Source: Burkholderia sp. USMB20 (GTDB taxonomy: Bacteria; Pseudomonadota; Gammaproteobacteria; Burkholderiales; Burkholderiaceae). Taken from it: a DNA stretch of 64,000 nucleotides. This document shows positions 51,890 through 62,017 of the stretch, piece after piece (positions within the stretch are counted from its first letter, which is position 1; every line of letters begins with the position of its first letter). A program made the translations under genes and the position numbers. Location: assembly GCF_000949135.2 (NCBI RefSeq), contig NZ_JTAN02000013.1, positions 124,001 through 188,000 of the forward strand, in the 5' to 3' direction. The notes below the pieces were generated by a model. It saw only the letters and a list, made by a program, of their open reading frames with translations, had not been told where the DNA came from and did not search any database.

Positions 51890-52714
51890 GTGGAAACCCC
51901 GCAGAACCCCGCCGTGCCGTCCGAATCGGGCACGGCTTCGTCCCCGCCGCCGTCCGGCGGCTTCACCTCCACCCGTTTCGTGCTCGTCGAGCCGAGCCAT
52001 CCCGGCAATGTCGGGGCGGCCGCCCGCGCGCTGAAGACGATGGGTTTCTCCAGGCTCGTCCTGGTCGCGCCGCGCGTGCCGCACGTGCAGAGCGACCCCG
52101 AGGCGATCGCGATGGCGAGCGGCGCGGACGACGTCCTCGCGTCCGCGCACGTCGTGCCCACGCTCGGCGACGCGCTGTCCGGCGTCCACTGGTCGATCGC
52201 GCTGACCGCGCGCACGCGCGAATACGGGCCGCCGCGCCTTGCGCCGCGCGCGGCCGCCGAACAGGCGCATACGCAGGTCGGCGCCGGCGACATCGCGCTC
52301 GTGTTCGGCAACGAACGCACGGGCCTCGCGAACGAGCACGTCGAGCAGTGCCGCGCGCTTGCGCATATCCCGGCGAATCCGGCCTACAGTTCGCTGAACC
52401 TCGCGCAGGCCGTGCAGGTGCTCGCGTATGAACTGCGTGTCGCGTTCCTGGAGCAGGGAAGCGAGGCGTCGCGCGACGTGCAGGCCGAAGTCGGCACGCT
52501 CGCGCAGAGCGACGAGATCGAGCGGATGTACGCGCACCTCGAGAACGCGCTGGTCGCGCTCGATTTTCTCGACCCGCGCAACCCGAAGAAGCTGATGCCG
52601 CGGCTGCGGCGCCTGTTCGCGCGCACCGGCCTCGAGCGCGAGGAGGTCAACATCCTGCGCGGCATCGCGAAGCACATCCTGCTGAAGTCCGGCTCGCCCG
52701 AAGGCGACGCGTAA
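51890..52714 (+). CDS. trmJ: tRNA (cytidine/uridine-2'-O-)-methyltransferase TrmJ
   Basis: A 274-residue SPOUT methyltransferase that methylates the ribose of tRNA position 32. The knot motifs are NVGAAARALKTMGF, LVFGNERTGLANE and the C-terminal SSLNLAQAVQVLAYELR. The GTG start follows a region with GTATG. About 25 N-terminal residues are a Pro/Ser-rich leader. The C-terminal 80 residues form the helical extension typical of TrmJ. Confidence 0.92.
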   Translation: METPQNPAVPSESGTASSPPPSGGFTSTRFVLVEPSHPGNVGAAARALKTMGFSRLVLVAPRVPHVQSDPEAIAMASGADDVLASAHVVPTLGDALSGVHWSIALTARTREYGPPRLAPRAAAEQAHTQVGAGDIALVFGNERTGLANEHVEQCRALAHIPANPAYSSLNLAQAVQVLAYELRVAFLEQGSEASRDVQAEVGTLAQSDEIERMYAHLENALVALDFLDPRNPKKLMPRLRRLFARTGLEREEVNILRGIAKHILLKSGSPEGDA

Positions 52715-53042
52715 GCGGCCGAAGTACGCCGCGGCCGGGCCGCTCATGCGTTCGACGGATGCGCTCCGCCTGCAGCCGGCGTGTCGCATCGGCCGCCGCG
52801 ACGGGGGTGCCCGGTCCGTGCCCGGCCACCGGATGACCGCATAACCGCATAACCGCGTTACCTGGCCACGACGGGCGTCCCGCGCGAATACCCGCGCCGC
52901 CGACGGGGTGAACGCGCGACGCTGTGCGGCCGCGGGCGAGTGGCCCTACAATCGCCGAACATCATAAGCAAATTACCCGGCGCGATAACGACCGGCCGTT
53001 GCCGGCGGGCGTGCCGGCCTTTTCCCCAGCCCAGACCCGATC
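52715..53042. other. Intergenic region before cysE
   Basis: The 328-bp gap holds no open frame with a ribosome binding site. TACAAT at 52947-52952 is a plausible -10 for cysE. It also contains a short tandem repeat, annotated separately. No riboswitch or T-tailed hairpin was seen. Confidence 0.5.
52833..52856 (+). repeat. Three tandem 8-bp units
   Basis: ATGACCGC is followed by two copies of ATAACCGC. It is a short direct repeat in the gap before cysE with no known role. Confidence 0.7.
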
Positions 53043-53816
53043 ATGTTCACCAGACTGCGCGAAGACGTTGCGACGATTCGCGAGCGGGATCCCGCCGCTC
53101 GCAGTGCCTGGGAAGTGCTGACCTGTTATCCGGGGCTGCACGCGCTCGTGCTGCATCGCTTCGCGCATGCGTGCTGGCGCGCGAAGCGCTACTGGCTCGC
53201 ACGCTTCGCGTCGCAGGCCGGGCGCTTCCTGACGGGTATCGAGATCCACCCGGGCGCGACGATCGGCCGGCGCGTGTTCATCGATCACGGGATGGGTGTC
53301 GTGATCGGCGAAACCGCGATCGTCGGCGACGACTGCACGATCTATCAGGGCGTGACGCTCGGCGGCACGTCGCTCACGCGCGGCGCGAAGCGCCATCCGA
53401 CGCTCGAGGCCGGCGTGATCGTCGGTGCGGGCGCGAAGGTGCTCGGCGGTTTCACCGTCGGCGCGGGCGCGAAGATCGGTTCGAACGCGGTCGTCGTGAA
53501 GCCGGTGCCGGCAGGCGGCACCGCGGTCGGCAATCCGGCGCGCATCGTGATGCCGGCGCAACCGAAGCCGCAGCCCGAGCGCGCCGCGTTCTGCGCGTAC
53601 GGGATCACGCCGAACGCGGACGACCCGATGTCGCTCGCGATTCACGGCCTGATCGACCACGCGGCGAAGGAAAGCCGGCGCGTCGACGAGATCGTCGCGG
53701 CGCTCGAGCAACTCGGCACGCATCTGGAAACGCTGCAGGGCGCGGACGCGGCGCGTCTCGATCTGCGCAGGCTGTCGGCGGTGCTGGAAGGCAAGGCGGT
53801 CGAGCGCCAGGCTTAA
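53043..53816 (+). CDS. cysE: Serine O-acetyltransferase
   Basis: A 257-residue enzyme that makes O-acetylserine, the precursor of cysteine. The left-handed beta-helix hexapeptide repeats cover about residues 65-180 ([53 protein letters not shown]). It has the shorter N-terminal helical domain of the EpsC/NifP-like forms, with a 60-residue C-terminal extension not present in E. coli CysE. Isolated between trmJ and lpxH. Confidence 0.93.
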   Translation: MFTRLREDVATIRERDPAARSAWEVLTCYPGLHALVLHRFAHACWRAKRYWLARFASQAGRFLTGIEIHPGATIGRRVFIDHGMGVVIGETAIVGDDCTIYQGVTLGGTSLTRGAKRHPTLEAGVIVGAGAKVLGGFTVGAGAKIGSNAVVVKPVPAGGTAVGNPARIVMPAQPKPQPERAAFCAYGITPNADDPMSLAIHGLIDHAAKESRRVDEIVAALEQLGTHLETLQGADAARLDLRRLSAVLEGKAVERQA

Positions 53817-53864
53817 CGCGGCGCATGCCGGCGGCGGCCGGCCGCTGCGGTCGTGTCGCTCGCG

Positions 53865-54665
53865 TCAGTCGAGCGGCATCGCGTGGATGCCTTCGGCGTC
53901 GACGCGCAAATAGCCGCCGCGCGGCATGCCGTGGTCGAGATCCCAGTCGGGCAGTACCCAGCGAATCCCGCCCGGTTCGAGGTGGCGCGCGGGGCGATGC
54001 GTGTGGCCGTGAATGATCACGCTCGCACGGCTCTTCCGGAACAGCGCGGCGATACCTTCACGCGTGACATCGTAGATCGCCGAAGCGGGGCGCATCCGGC
54101 CGGCTTCGCTGTTCGAGCGCATCCGTTGCGCGAGCGCGCGGCGCCAGCGGAACGGCCACGCGAGAAACAGCGCCTGCGCGACGCCATTGCGGGCAAACCG
54201 CCGAAATATCTGATAGCCGCGATCGGCCGTGCATTGCGCGTCGCCGTGGGTGAGCACGATGCGCTGGCCGAACGACGTGATCAGCGCCGGGTCGCGCAGC
54301 AGCATCGCGCCGGCCGCCTTCATGAAGCGCCGGCCGAGCAGGAAATCGCGGTTGCCGTGCATCACGTAGAGCGCGATCCCGCGTTCCGAGAACGTATGCA
54401 TCAGCGCGGCCATGCGTGCCGCGAACGGATCGTGGTCGAGCACGTCGTCGCCGATCCAGTATTCGAACAGGTCGCCGAGGATGAACACCGAGTCGGCGCT
54501 GTCGGCCGTGTATTTCACGAAATGCTCGAACGCGGCGACCGTCTTCGGAATCGCCTCGCTCAGGTGCAGATCGGAGAGAAACAGGAACGGGCGTGCGGCT
54601 TGCGCGTATTCGCGCTCGCCCGGCACGCCCGCGGAGACGCTTCGCGGCGGACTCTCCTGCAACAT
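53865..54665 (-). CDS. lpxH: UDP-2,3-diacylglucosamine pyrophosphatase LpxH
   Basis: A 266-residue calcineurin-like phosphatase of lipid A synthesis, cleaving UDP-2,3-diacylglucosamine to lipid X and UMP. Metal ligands are Asp32 and His34 (SDLHLS), Asp65 (GDLFEYW), Asn105 (HGNRDF), His140 (THGD) and HGHTH. A 25-residue N-terminal leader is longer than in E. coli LpxH (240 residues). It lies 26 bp downstream of ppiB on the same strand. Confidence 0.94.
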   Translation of the reverse strand: MLQESPPRSVSAGVPGEREYAQAARPFLFLSDLHLSEAIPKTVAAFEHFVKYTADSADSVFILGDLFEYWIGDDVLDHDPFAARMAALMHTFSERGIALYVMHGNRDFLLGRRFMKAAGAMLLRDPALITSFGQRIVLTHGDAQCTADRGYQIFRRFARNGVAQALFLAWPFRWRRALAQRMRSNSEAGRMRPASAIYDVTREGIAALFRKSRASVIIHGHTHRPARHLEPGGIRWVLPDWDLDHGMPRGGYLRVDAEGIHAMPLD

Positions 54666-54691
54666 CGAAGTGCCTCCGTAACGGCTGTGGG

Positions 54692-55183
54692 TCAGACCAC
54701 CACGGCCTTTTCGATCACGACGTCGTCGGTCGGGACGTCCTGGTGGAAGCCCGCGTTGCCCGTCTTGACGCCCTTGATCTTGTCGACCACGTCCTGGCCT
54801 TCGACAACCTTGCCGAACACGGCGTAACCCCAGCCCTGCGGCGTCGGCGACGAGTGGTTCAGGAAATCGTTGTCGTTCACGTTGATGAAGAACTGGGCGG
54901 TCGCCGAGTGCGGATCGTTCGTGCGCGCCATCGCGATCGTGTAGTTGTCGTTCTTCAGGCCGTTGTTCGCTTCGTTGTCGATCGGCGCGTCGGTCGGCTT
55001 CTGCTTCAGGCCCGGCTCGAAGCCGCCGCCTTGAATCATGAAGCCGTTGATCACACGGTGGAACACCGTGCCGTCATAGTGGCCCTTCTTCACGTAGTTG
55101 AGGAAGTTCTCGACCGTCTTCGGTGCCTTCGCGGCGTCCAGCTCGAGCTTGATCACGCCGTGGTTCGTGTGCAGTTCAACCAT
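54692..55183 (-). CDS. ppiB: Cytoplasmic cyclophilin-type peptidyl-prolyl isomerase
   Basis: A 163-residue cyclophilin without a signal peptide. The active-site block is [16 protein letters not shown] with the catalytic Arg, followed by [17 protein letters not shown] and [11 protein letters not shown]. It matches E. coli PpiB (164 residues). The next gene upstream (55272) is a periplasmic paralogue, so the pair probably arose by duplication. Confidence 0.94.
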   Translation of the reverse strand: MVELHTNHGVIKLELDAAKAPKTVENFLNYVKKGHYDGTVFHRVINGFMIQGGGFEPGLKQKPTDAPIDNEANNGLKNDNYTIAMARTNDPHSATAQFFINVNDNDFLNHSSPTPQGWGYAVFGKVVEGQDVVDKIKGVKTGNAGFHQDVPTDDVVIEKAVVV

Positions 55184-55271
55184 GATGAATTCCTTCGGTG
55201 AGGCGGTTTAAATGGCACGCGGCCGGTCGTGCGACGCGGCCGCGTGTGGCGCCGGACGTGCCGGCAGGTGC

Positions 55272-55847
55272 TTATTTCGAAACGATGCTGGCCGATTCGA
55301 TCAGGACCGGCTGGGCCGGCACGTCCTGCATCGGGCCGCGCGAGGTCGTCGCCACGCCTTCGATCTTCTTCACGACGTCGAGGCCCGACACGACCTTGCC
55401 GAACACCGCATAGCCGTTGCCGTCCGGGTTCGGGTAGTCGAGGCCGCTGTTGTCGACCGTGTTGATGAAGAACTGCGCGGTGGCCGAGTTCGGATCGCTG
55501 GTACGCGCCATCGCGATCGTGCCCGTCAGGTTCTTCAGACCATTGCGGCTTTCCAGCGGGATCGGCGCGCGGGTCGGCTTCTCCTCGAAGTTGGTCTTGT
55601 AGCCGCCGCCCTGGATCATGAAGCCCTTGATCACGCGATGGAAGATCGTGCCGTTGTACTGGCCGGCCTTCACGTAGTCGAGGAAGTTGGCGACCGTCTT
55701 CGGCGCCTTCTCCGGGTAGAGCTCGACACGGATGTCGCCCTGCGAGGTCTTCAGCTGCACGACGGGGTGCGCGGTGGCCGATTGCGCGAACGCGGGCGCG
55801 GTCGCGAGAAGGGCGGCGCCGCCAAGCGCCAGCAACAGACGTTTCAT
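55272..55847 (-). CDS. ppiA: Periplasmic cyclophilin-type peptidyl-prolyl isomerase
   Basis: A 191-residue cyclophilin with a Sec signal peptide (about residues 1-21, ending APAFA). The block [16 protein letters not shown] and TAQFFINTVDN mirror ppiB. It should act on proteins folding in the periplasm, as E. coli PpiA does. Transcribed with ppiB and lpxH, 39 bp after the TPR gene. Confidence 0.94.
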   Translation of the reverse strand: MKRLLLALGGAALLATAPAFAQSATAHPVVQLKTSQGDIRVELYPEKAPKTVANFLDYVKAGQYNGTIFHRVIKGFMIQGGGYKTNFEEKPTRAPIPLESRNGLKNLTGTIAMARTSDPNSATAQFFINTVDNSGLDYPNPDGNGYAVFGKVVSGLDVVKKIEGVATTSRGPMQDVPAQPVLIESASIVSK

Positions 55848-55886
55848 TGCGATCCTCAGGTTGGGAGGGAGGGAAGGTTGCGCCGC

Positions 55887-56609
55887 TTACTGCGACGGCG
55901 CGACGTACGGCGCTGCCAGCGCACCGGACGGACCGTTGAACTGGAACGTCGGCGACATCGGCAGCGTAGTGGTGCTCACGTTTGCGGCGGCGCGATCGGT
56001 GTACGCGCGCGTGGCCGGCGTGACGGCGCGCGCGTTGGCGGCCGGCTTCGGCGGCGACACGATCTTCTGCAGGTCGGCGAGGCGCTGTGCGGTCGCGCCG
56101 CTCGTGCGGCCGAGCGATTGCGCGCGCTTGTACGATTCGGCCGCGAGGCGCAGATAGAGGTCGCCGAGGTTTTCGTAAGCGAGCGAGTAGCTCGGGTTCG
56201 ATTGCGTCGCGGTGACGAGCGCGCTGCGCGCTTCGTCGTAGCGGCCGTGCTTCGCGTAGAGCGCCGCGAGGTTGTTGTACGGTTCGGGCAGTTCGGGGTA
56301 GGCCTGCGTGATCGCGACGAACTGCTGGATCGCGTCGTCGTCGCGGTTCAGGCGGGCGAGCACGGTGCCGCGCTTGAACTGCGCCTGCACATCGTGCGGA
56401 TTCGCCGCGATGCGCGCGTCGAGTTGCGCGAGCGCCTGTTTCCATTGCTTGCCGGAGATCGACGCGTCGATTTCGGGCGTGCCGTCGGCGGTGGCCGGGG
56501 CCTTCTGCGCATGCGCCGCGGGGGCCGCGAACAGCGTCAGTGCGACGCCCATGACGGCGGTCGCAACGAGGGTCGCAGCGCTCGGCGCGCGGCCGCGATG
56601 AGGTTTCAT
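55887..56609 (-). CDS. Periplasmic tetratricopeptide-repeat protein
   Basis: A 240-residue protein with a signal peptide (about residues 1-34, ending AAHAQ). Three TPR units lie between about residues 45 and 165 (AQFKRGTVLARLNRDDDAIQQF; PEPYNNLAALYAKHGRYDEA; SLAYENLGDLYLRLAAES). The C-terminal 70 residues are Ala/Pro/Thr-rich. It is the first gene of TPR-ppiA-ppiB-lpxH, so a scaffold role in envelope folding is a guess by context. Confidence 0.82.
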   Translation of the reverse strand: MKPHRGRAPSAATLVATAVMGVALTLFAAPAAHAQKAPATADGTPEIDASISGKQWKQALAQLDARIAANPHDVQAQFKRGTVLARLNRDDDAIQQFVAITQAYPELPEPYNNLAALYAKHGRYDEARSALVTATQSNPSYSLAYENLGDLYLRLAAESYKRAQSLGRTSGATAQRLADLQKIVSPPKPAANARAVTPATRAYTDRAAANVSTTTLPMSPTFQFNGPSGALAAPYVAPSQ

Positions 56610-56843
56610 AGGCGTAAATCGGAATGTTATACTCCGAGCCATTCTAACAAAACGTCTGCGCGTTCCGGCGAGCGGCAGACAGTCTTTCTTTGCCTCTCGT
56701 GGCCGTCACCGCTGTGCTTGCAGCCTGACCGCCCCATGTGATAACGAGGACGCGCGGCGGCGAGCCGCAGCAGGTGGTCCGTCCGTTTCGCATGCTGGGC
56801 GAGCTTCGCCAGGGCGGTTTCCTTCGGCTCACGGTTCATCTCT

Positions 56844-58241
56844 ATGGAATCACTGCGCATCTACAACACGCTCGCGCGTGACAAGCAAGTTTTCGTGCCG
56901 CGCCAGTCAGGCGAAGTGCGGATGTACGTATGCGGGATTACCGTCTACGACTATTGTCACGTGGGCCACGCGCGCATGCTGGTCGTGTTCGACCTCGTCC
57001 AGCGCTGGCTGCGTGCGATCGGCTACCGGGTCACGTACGTGCGCAACATCACCGACATCGAGGACAAGATCATCCGCCGCGCGGTCGAGAACGGCGAGAC
57101 GATCAAGTCGCTGACCGACCGGTTCATCGGCGCGATGCACGAGGATGAGGCGGCGCTCGGCATCCAGCGTCCGGACATCGAGCCGCGCGCGACGCAGTTC
57201 ATTCCGCAGATGCTCGGGATGATCGAGAAGCTCGAGGCGAACGGCTACGCGTACCAGGCGAGCGACGGCGACGTCAACTATTCGGTGCGCAAGTTCGCGA
57301 ACTACGGGAAGCTGTCGGGCAAGTCGCTCGACGACCTGCGCGCGGGCGAACGCGTTGCCGCAAACGATGCGAAGCAGGATCCGCTCGACTTCGTGCTGTG
57401 GAAGCGCGCGAAGGAGGACGAGCCCGACGGTGCGTCATGGGCATCGAAGTACGGGATGGGCCGGCCGGGCTGGCACATCGAGTGCTCGGCGATGGGCTGC
57501 ACGCTGCTCGGCGAGCATTTCGACATCCACGGCGGCGGGCAGGATCTGCAATTCCCGCACCACGAGAACGAGATCGCGCAGAGCGAGGGCGCGACCGGCC
57601 AGACGTTCGTCAACTACTGGATGCACAACGGCTTCGTGCAGGTCGACAACGAGAAGATGTCGAAATCGCTCGGCAACTTCTTCACGATCCGCGAAGTGCT
57701 CGAGCGGTACGACGCCGAGGTCATGCGCTTCTTCATCGTGCGCACGCACTACCGGTCGCCGCTCAACTACAGCGACGTGCATCTCGACGACGCGCGCGCG
57801 TCGCTCACGCGCCTGTACACGGCGCTGAAGGATGTCGAGCCCGACACGCTCGCGCTCGACTGGAACGAGCCGCACGCGCAGCGTTTCGCGGCCGCGATGA
57901 ACGACGACATCAACACGCCGGTCGCGGTGGCGACGCTGTTCGAACTGGCGGGTGAAGTCAATCGCACGCGCGATGCATCGCTCGCGCGGCAACTGAAACA
58001 ACTGGCGGGCCTCCTGGGCCTGCTCGGCCGCGAACCGCGCGCGTTCCTGCAGCAGGGCACCGGTGCCGCGCAGGCGGGCGGGCTCGCAGCCGACGAAATC
58101 GAAGCGAAGATCGCCGCGCGTGTCGCGGCGAAGCAAGCGAAGGACTATGCCGAAGCGGACCGGATTCGGGCGGAACTGCTCGACGCCGGTATCGCACTTG
58201 AAGACAAACCGGGCGGATCGACCGAATGGCGTCGCGTATGA
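56844..58241 (+). CDS. cysS: Cysteinyl-tRNA synthetase
   Basis: A 465-residue class-I synthetase. Zinc and HIGH motifs are in [19 protein letters not shown] near residue 30 (zinc Cys and HVGH), and KMSKSLGNF is near residue 272. Further zinc ligands lie in HIECSAMG and HHENE. E. coli CysS has 461 residues. Divergent from the TPR gene. Confidence 0.96.
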   Translation: MESLRIYNTLARDKQVFVPRQSGEVRMYVCGITVYDYCHVGHARMLVVFDLVQRWLRAIGYRVTYVRNITDIEDKIIRRAVENGETIKSLTDRFIGAMHEDEAALGIQRPDIEPRATQFIPQMLGMIEKLEANGYAYQASDGDVNYSVRKFANYGKLSGKSLDDLRAGERVAANDAKQDPLDFVLWKRAKEDEPDGASWASKYGMGRPGWHIECSAMGCTLLGEHFDIHGGGQDLQFPHHENEIAQSEGATGQTFVNYWMHNGFVQVDNEKMSKSLGNFFTIREVLERYDAEVMRFFIVRTHYRSPLNYSDVHLDDARASLTRLYTALKDVEPDTLALDWNEPHAQRFAAAMNDDINTPVAVATLFELAGEVNRTRDASLARQLKQLAGLLGLLGREPRAFLQQGTGAAQAGGLAADEIEAKIAARVAAKQAKDYAEADRIRAELLDAGIALEDKPGGSTEWRRV

Positions 58242-58284
58242 GCGCGATGCGTTCCACTGACCGATCCGTCAGGTAGGAGGCAGG

Positions 58285-59154
58285 ATGGCAACGGCCAGAA
58301 AAGCGCCGGTCAGGCGTGCGACTCCGCTCGCCGCGCGTCCGGCAGCCAAGCGCGCGCCAGCGGCGAAGGCGGACGCGACGCGCGCCGTGCCGAACGGCGC
58401 GCTCAACGGTCATGCAAAGCCCGCGCGCGCGAAGGGCGTGGACGCGGTGCAGCCGGAGGTCGCGATGGCGGCGGCCGATGCGGCCCGCAAGGTGCGGGCA
58501 GCCGATGCGGCAGTCGACGGCGCCGATGGCGTCGTGCGTCCCGCGTACTGGGATAAAGCGAGCGCCGATCTCGTCAAGCGCGACCGCATCCTGAAGAAGC
58601 TGATCCCGAAATTCGGCCCCGCGCATCTCGTGAAGCGCGGCGACCCGTTCGTCACGCTCGCGCGTTCGGTCGTCGGCCAGCAGATCTCGGTGCCGTCCGC
58701 GCAGGCGCTGTGGGCGCGCATCGAGGATGCGTGTCCGAAACTGGCACCGCAGCCGGTCATCCGGCTCGGCGCGGACAAGCTGATCGCGTGCGGGCTGTCG
58801 AAGCGCAAGACGGAATATATTCTCGATCTCGCGCAACACTTCGTGTCGGGCGCGCTGCACGTCGACAAATGGACGTCGATGGACGACGAGGACGTGATCG
58901 CGGAACTCACGCAGATCCGCGGCATCAGCCGCTGGACGGCCGAGATGTTCCTGATCTTCAACCTGTCGCGGCCGGACGTGCTGCCGCTCGACGATCCGGG
59001 CCTGATCCGCGCGATCAGCGTCAATTACTTCAGCGGGGAGCCCGTCACGCGCAGCGAGGCGCGTGAAGTGGCCGCCAACTGGGAGCCGTGGCGTACCGTC
59101 GCGACCTGGTACATGTGGCGCAGCCTCGACGCACCGGACGCCGACGCCGATTGA
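58285..59154 (+). CDS. DNA-3-methyladenine glycosylase (HhH-GPD) with basic N-terminal tail
   Basis: A 289-residue base-excision repair glycosylase of the AlkA type. The helix-hairpin-helix is ITQIRGISRWTAEMFLIF, followed by the catalytic Asp region VLPLDDPGLIRAI. The first about 85 residues are an extra Ala/Arg/Lys-rich low-complexity tail (VRRATPLAARPAAKRAPAAK), similar in composition to histone-H1-like bacterial tails. It may help DNA binding. AGGAGG precedes the ATG. It starts 43 bp after cysS on the same strand. Confidence 0.9.
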   Translation: MATARKAPVRRATPLAARPAAKRAPAAKADATRAVPNGALNGHAKPARAKGVDAVQPEVAMAAADAARKVRAADAAVDGADGVVRPAYWDKASADLVKRDRILKKLIPKFGPAHLVKRGDPFVTLARSVVGQQISVPSAQALWARIEDACPKLAPQPVIRLGADKLIACGLSKRKTEYILDLAQHFVSGALHVDKWTSMDDEDVIAELTQIRGISRWTAEMFLIFNLSRPDVLPLDDPGLIRAISVNYFSGEPVTRSEAREVAANWEPWRTVATWYMWRSLDAPDADAD

Positions 59155-59214
59155 CGGCTATCGGGTTTTAAACATCAATAGTTGAGAGCCGGTTTTGCAC
59201 GTCGCCCGCGCGGG

Positions 59215-59220
59215 TAGAAT
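59215..59220 (+). promoter_or_regulatory. Possible -10 element of accA
   Basis: TAGAAT lies 33 bp before the accA start; TTGCAC 14 bp upstream is too close for an optimal -35. Confidence 0.35.
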
Positions 59221-59253
59221 ACGCGCTGCCGCAAGACCCAAGGATTCGAACAC

Positions 59254-60225
59254 ATGAAGACCACGTTTCTGGATTTCGAACAGCCGATCGCCGAACTCGA
59301 GGCCAAGATCGAAGAGCTGCGATTCGTGCAGGACGACTCGGCTGTCGATATTTCGGAAGAAATCGAGCGGCTGTCGAAGAAAAGCCAGCAACTGACGAAG
59401 GACCTCTACGCGAACCTGTCGCCGTGGCAGGTCTCGCAGATCGCGCGGCATCCGCAGCGTCCGTACACGCTCGATTACGTTGCGGAACTGTTTACCGATT
59501 TTCACGAACTGCATGGCGACCGCGCGTTCGCGGACGACCTGTCGATCGTCGGCGGCCTCGCGCGTTTCGGCGGCCATCCGTGCATGGTGATCGGCCACCA
59601 GAAGGGCCGCGACACGAAGGAGCGCGCCGCGCGCAACTTCGGGATGCCGCGTCCGGAAGGCTATCGCAAGGCCGAACGGCTGATGCGTCTCGCCGAGAAA
59701 TTCGGGCTGCCGATCTTCACGTTCGTCGACACGCCGGGCGCATACCCGGGCATCGGCGCGGAAGAGCGCGGCCAGTCGGAGGCGATCGGCCGCAACCTGT
59801 ACGTGATGGCCGAACTGAAGACGCCGATCATCACGACCGTGATCGGCGAGGGCGGTTCGGGCGGTGCGCTCGCGATCGCCGTGGCCGACACCGTGATGAT
59901 GCTGCAGTTCTCGACCTACTCGGTGATCTCGCCGGAAGGCTGCGCGTCGATTCTGTGGAAGAGCGCCGCGAAGGCGCCCGAGGCCGCGGAAGCGCTGGGC
60001 CTGACCGCGCATCGCCTGAAGGCGCTTGGCCTGATCGACAAGATCATCAACGAGCCGCTCGGCGGCGCGCACCGCGATCCGAAGGGCATGGCCGCGCTGC
60101 TGCGCCGTGCGCTCGCCGATTCGCTGCGCCAGTTCCAGGGCATGAGCATCGATGCGCTGCGCGAGCGCCGCTTCGAGCGTCTGATGGCCTACGGCAAGTT
60201 CAAGGAAACCACGCCCGGCGCATGA
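59254..60225 (+). CDS. accA: Acetyl-CoA carboxylase carboxyltransferase subunit alpha
   Basis: A 323-residue subunit that with AccD transfers the carboxyl group from biotin to acetyl-CoA, forming malonyl-CoA for fatty acid synthesis. It starts [20 protein letters not shown] and shows [33 protein letters not shown] and [16 protein letters not shown]. coli AccA has 319 residues. tilS follows closely. Confidence 0.96.
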   Translation: MKTTFLDFEQPIAELEAKIEELRFVQDDSAVDISEEIERLSKKSQQLTKDLYANLSPWQVSQIARHPQRPYTLDYVAELFTDFHELHGDRAFADDLSIVGGLARFGGHPCMVIGHQKGRDTKERAARNFGMPRPEGYRKAERLMRLAEKFGLPIFTFVDTPGAYPGIGAEERGQSEAIGRNLYVMAELKTPIITTVIGEGGSGGALAIAVADTVMMLQFSTYSVISPEGCASILWKSAAKAPEAAEALGLTAHRLKALGLIDKIINEPLGGAHRDPKGMAALLRRALADSLRQFQGMSIDALRERRFERLMAYGKFKETTPGA

Positions 60226-60268
60226 CCGGCGTGTTCGCATCGCGCGCCGTCCGGCGCGCGTCTCGCTC

Positions 60269-61675
60269 GTGATCCCCCCGACCGAATTCTCCGCCGACCG
60301 CGTCGTCCTCGACGCGGTCGGCGTTGCGCTTGCCGAGATGCCGGCCGATGCGCGCATCGCGATCGCGTACAGCGGCGGCCTCGACTCGACGGTGCTGCTC
60401 GACGCGGCCGTGCGTGTGGCGGGCGCCGCGCGTTGCGTCGCGCTGCACGTGCACCACGGCCTGAGCGCGAACGCTGACGCATGGGTCGCGCATGCGCAGG
60501 CGACGGCCGGGCAACTTGGCGTCGCGTTCGAGTCGGAGCGTGTCGATGTGCCGCGCGACAGCGGCCTCGGCATCGAGGCGACCGCGCGCGAGCGCCGCTA
60601 TGCGGCGCTCGACGCGATGTGCGAGCGCCACGGCGTGGCCGCGCTCTGGGTCGCGCAGCATGCGGACGACCAGGCGGAGACCGTGCTGCTTCAGCTGTTG
60701 CGCGGCGCGGGGATCGCGGGCCTGGCCGCGATGGCGCCGCGTTATCGGCCTGACGGCGCAAGCGTCGAGCGCGTGCGGCCGCTGTTGCGATTGTTGCGCG
60801 CGCAACTGGAGCGCTATGCGGCGCAGCGCGCGCTGACGTGGATCGACGACGAATCGAACGGCGACACGCGCTACGCGCGCAATGCGCTGCGCATCGACGT
60901 GCTGCCGGCGCTCGCCGTGCATTTCCCGGGTTTTCGCGATGCGCTGGGCCGCGCGGCCCAGCATGCGGCCGCCGCGCAGCGGCTGCTCGACGATCTCGCC
61001 GAACTGGATTTCGCCGGCGCAGCGCGCGACGACGGCCGCGCGCTGTCGCGCGATGCGCTGGTCGCGTTCGACGATACGCGCGGCGCCAACCTGCTGCGTT
61101 TCTGGATGCGCCGGCTCGGGCTGCCCGGTGCGTCGGCGGGGCGGCTGGCGAACATGATGCGGCAGCTGCGCGCCGCGCACGACGCGCATGCGCTGCGGGT
61201 CGATCACGCGGGGCAGTGCCTGCGGCTCTATCGCGACACCGTGTACTGGGAGGCGGGCGACAGCGCCGAGCCGGCCGACGACGGCGCCGGAACGCCGCAT
61301 CCCGAATCCTCGCTCGCGTGGGACGGCCAGGAAGTCTGGCGCGTGCCGGCATGGCGCGGCACGTTCGTGTTCGCGCCGGCCGAGGCCGGCAGCGACGGCG
61401 CGGTTCCGGAGGCGCTGCTGCGCGGCGCGACGCTCGCCGCGCGCGCCCGCGCGGGCGGCGAGCGGCTGCGTACGTCGCCCGGCGGCCCGGGCCGCACGCT
61501 GAAGAACCTGTTCCAGGAGCGCGGCGTGCCGGCCTGGCAGCGCGACGTGCCGCTGTTGTTTGCGGGCGACCGGCTCGTCTACGTGCCGCGGCTCGGCGTG
61601 AACCACGGCGACGGGCTATCTGGCGACGGCGGATGGCGCCGGATCGAGTGGCGTCCCGACCTGCTGATCGCATAG
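60269..61675 (+). CDS. tilS: tRNA(Ile)-lysidine synthase
   Basis: A 468-residue enzyme that converts C34 of the AUA-reading tRNA-Ile to lysidine. The PP-loop is AYSGGLDST at 33-41 (N-type ATP pyrophosphatase). The tail includes GERLRTSPGGPGRTLKNLFQERGVP, typical of the C-terminal TilS domain. The start is GTG at 60269 (IPPTEFSADRVV follows). The accA-tilS pairing matches many proteobacteria. Confidence 0.94.
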   Translation: MIPPTEFSADRVVLDAVGVALAEMPADARIAIAYSGGLDSTVLLDAAVRVAGAARCVALHVHHGLSANADAWVAHAQATAGQLGVAFESERVDVPRDSGLGIEATARERRYAALDAMCERHGVAALWVAQHADDQAETVLLQLLRGAGIAGLAAMAPRYRPDGASVERVRPLLRLLRAQLERYAAQRALTWIDDESNGDTRYARNALRIDVLPALAVHFPGFRDALGRAAQHAAAAQRLLDDLAELDFAGAARDDGRALSRDALVAFDDTRGANLLRFWMRRLGLPGASAGRLANMMRQLRAAHDAHALRVDHAGQCLRLYRDTVYWEAGDSAEPADDGAGTPHPESSLAWDGQEVWRVPAWRGTFVFAPAEAGSDGAVPEALLRGATLAARARAGGERLRTSPGGPGRTLKNLFQERGVPAWQRDVPLLFAGDRLVYVPRLGVNHGDGLSGDGGWRRIEWRPDLLIA

Positions 61676-62017
61676 CGGCGGCACGCTTGCCGCCGCGCGA
61701 TCGCGCGCCGGTTTTCACCATTTGGTAAACAGCGCCGGAACGCTTGCCGAACCGGCGAGCGGCTTGTCAAGCGGGCCTCTATCGGGTACGCTCGGTCGTT
61801 TGCTCGGCTCGATTTTTGAGCGATTTGTGCAGGTTTTCCGCGTGACGTACCCGGTTTGCGCGGCCTGATCGGCCTTCCGGGCAAAATCCGTCACGCTTGC
61901 GTGTTGCGTCCCAGCCGTCCCCCTCGTCGTCCGTCCACAGCCACAAGCCGCGTGACCGAACGGCAACGCGGCCTGCCCAGCGCGCCCGTGCGGCTTCTCC
62001 TCCAGTTCAGAACGACA
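61676..62017. other. Intergenic region before lysC
   Basis: The 342-bp gap holds no recognisable gene. It contains a candidate lysC promoter (annotated separately). I looked for a lysine riboswitch and saw no supporting helices. No T-tailed hairpin was seen for tilS. Confidence 0.5.
61764..61792 (+). promoter_or_regulatory. Possible lysC promoter
   Basis: TTGTCA (61764-61769) and TACGCT (61787-61792) are 17 bp apart. It would give a leader of about 215 bases. By inspection only. Confidence 0.35.

Noticed and set aside
60241-60260. GC-rich palindrome after accA as terminator
   Set aside because: CGCGCGCCG/CGGCGCGCG has almost no loop and no T run; tilS follows immediately.
61676-62017. Lysine riboswitch upstream of lysC
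   Set aside because: No five-helix L-box pattern or terminator/antiterminator pair was seen.
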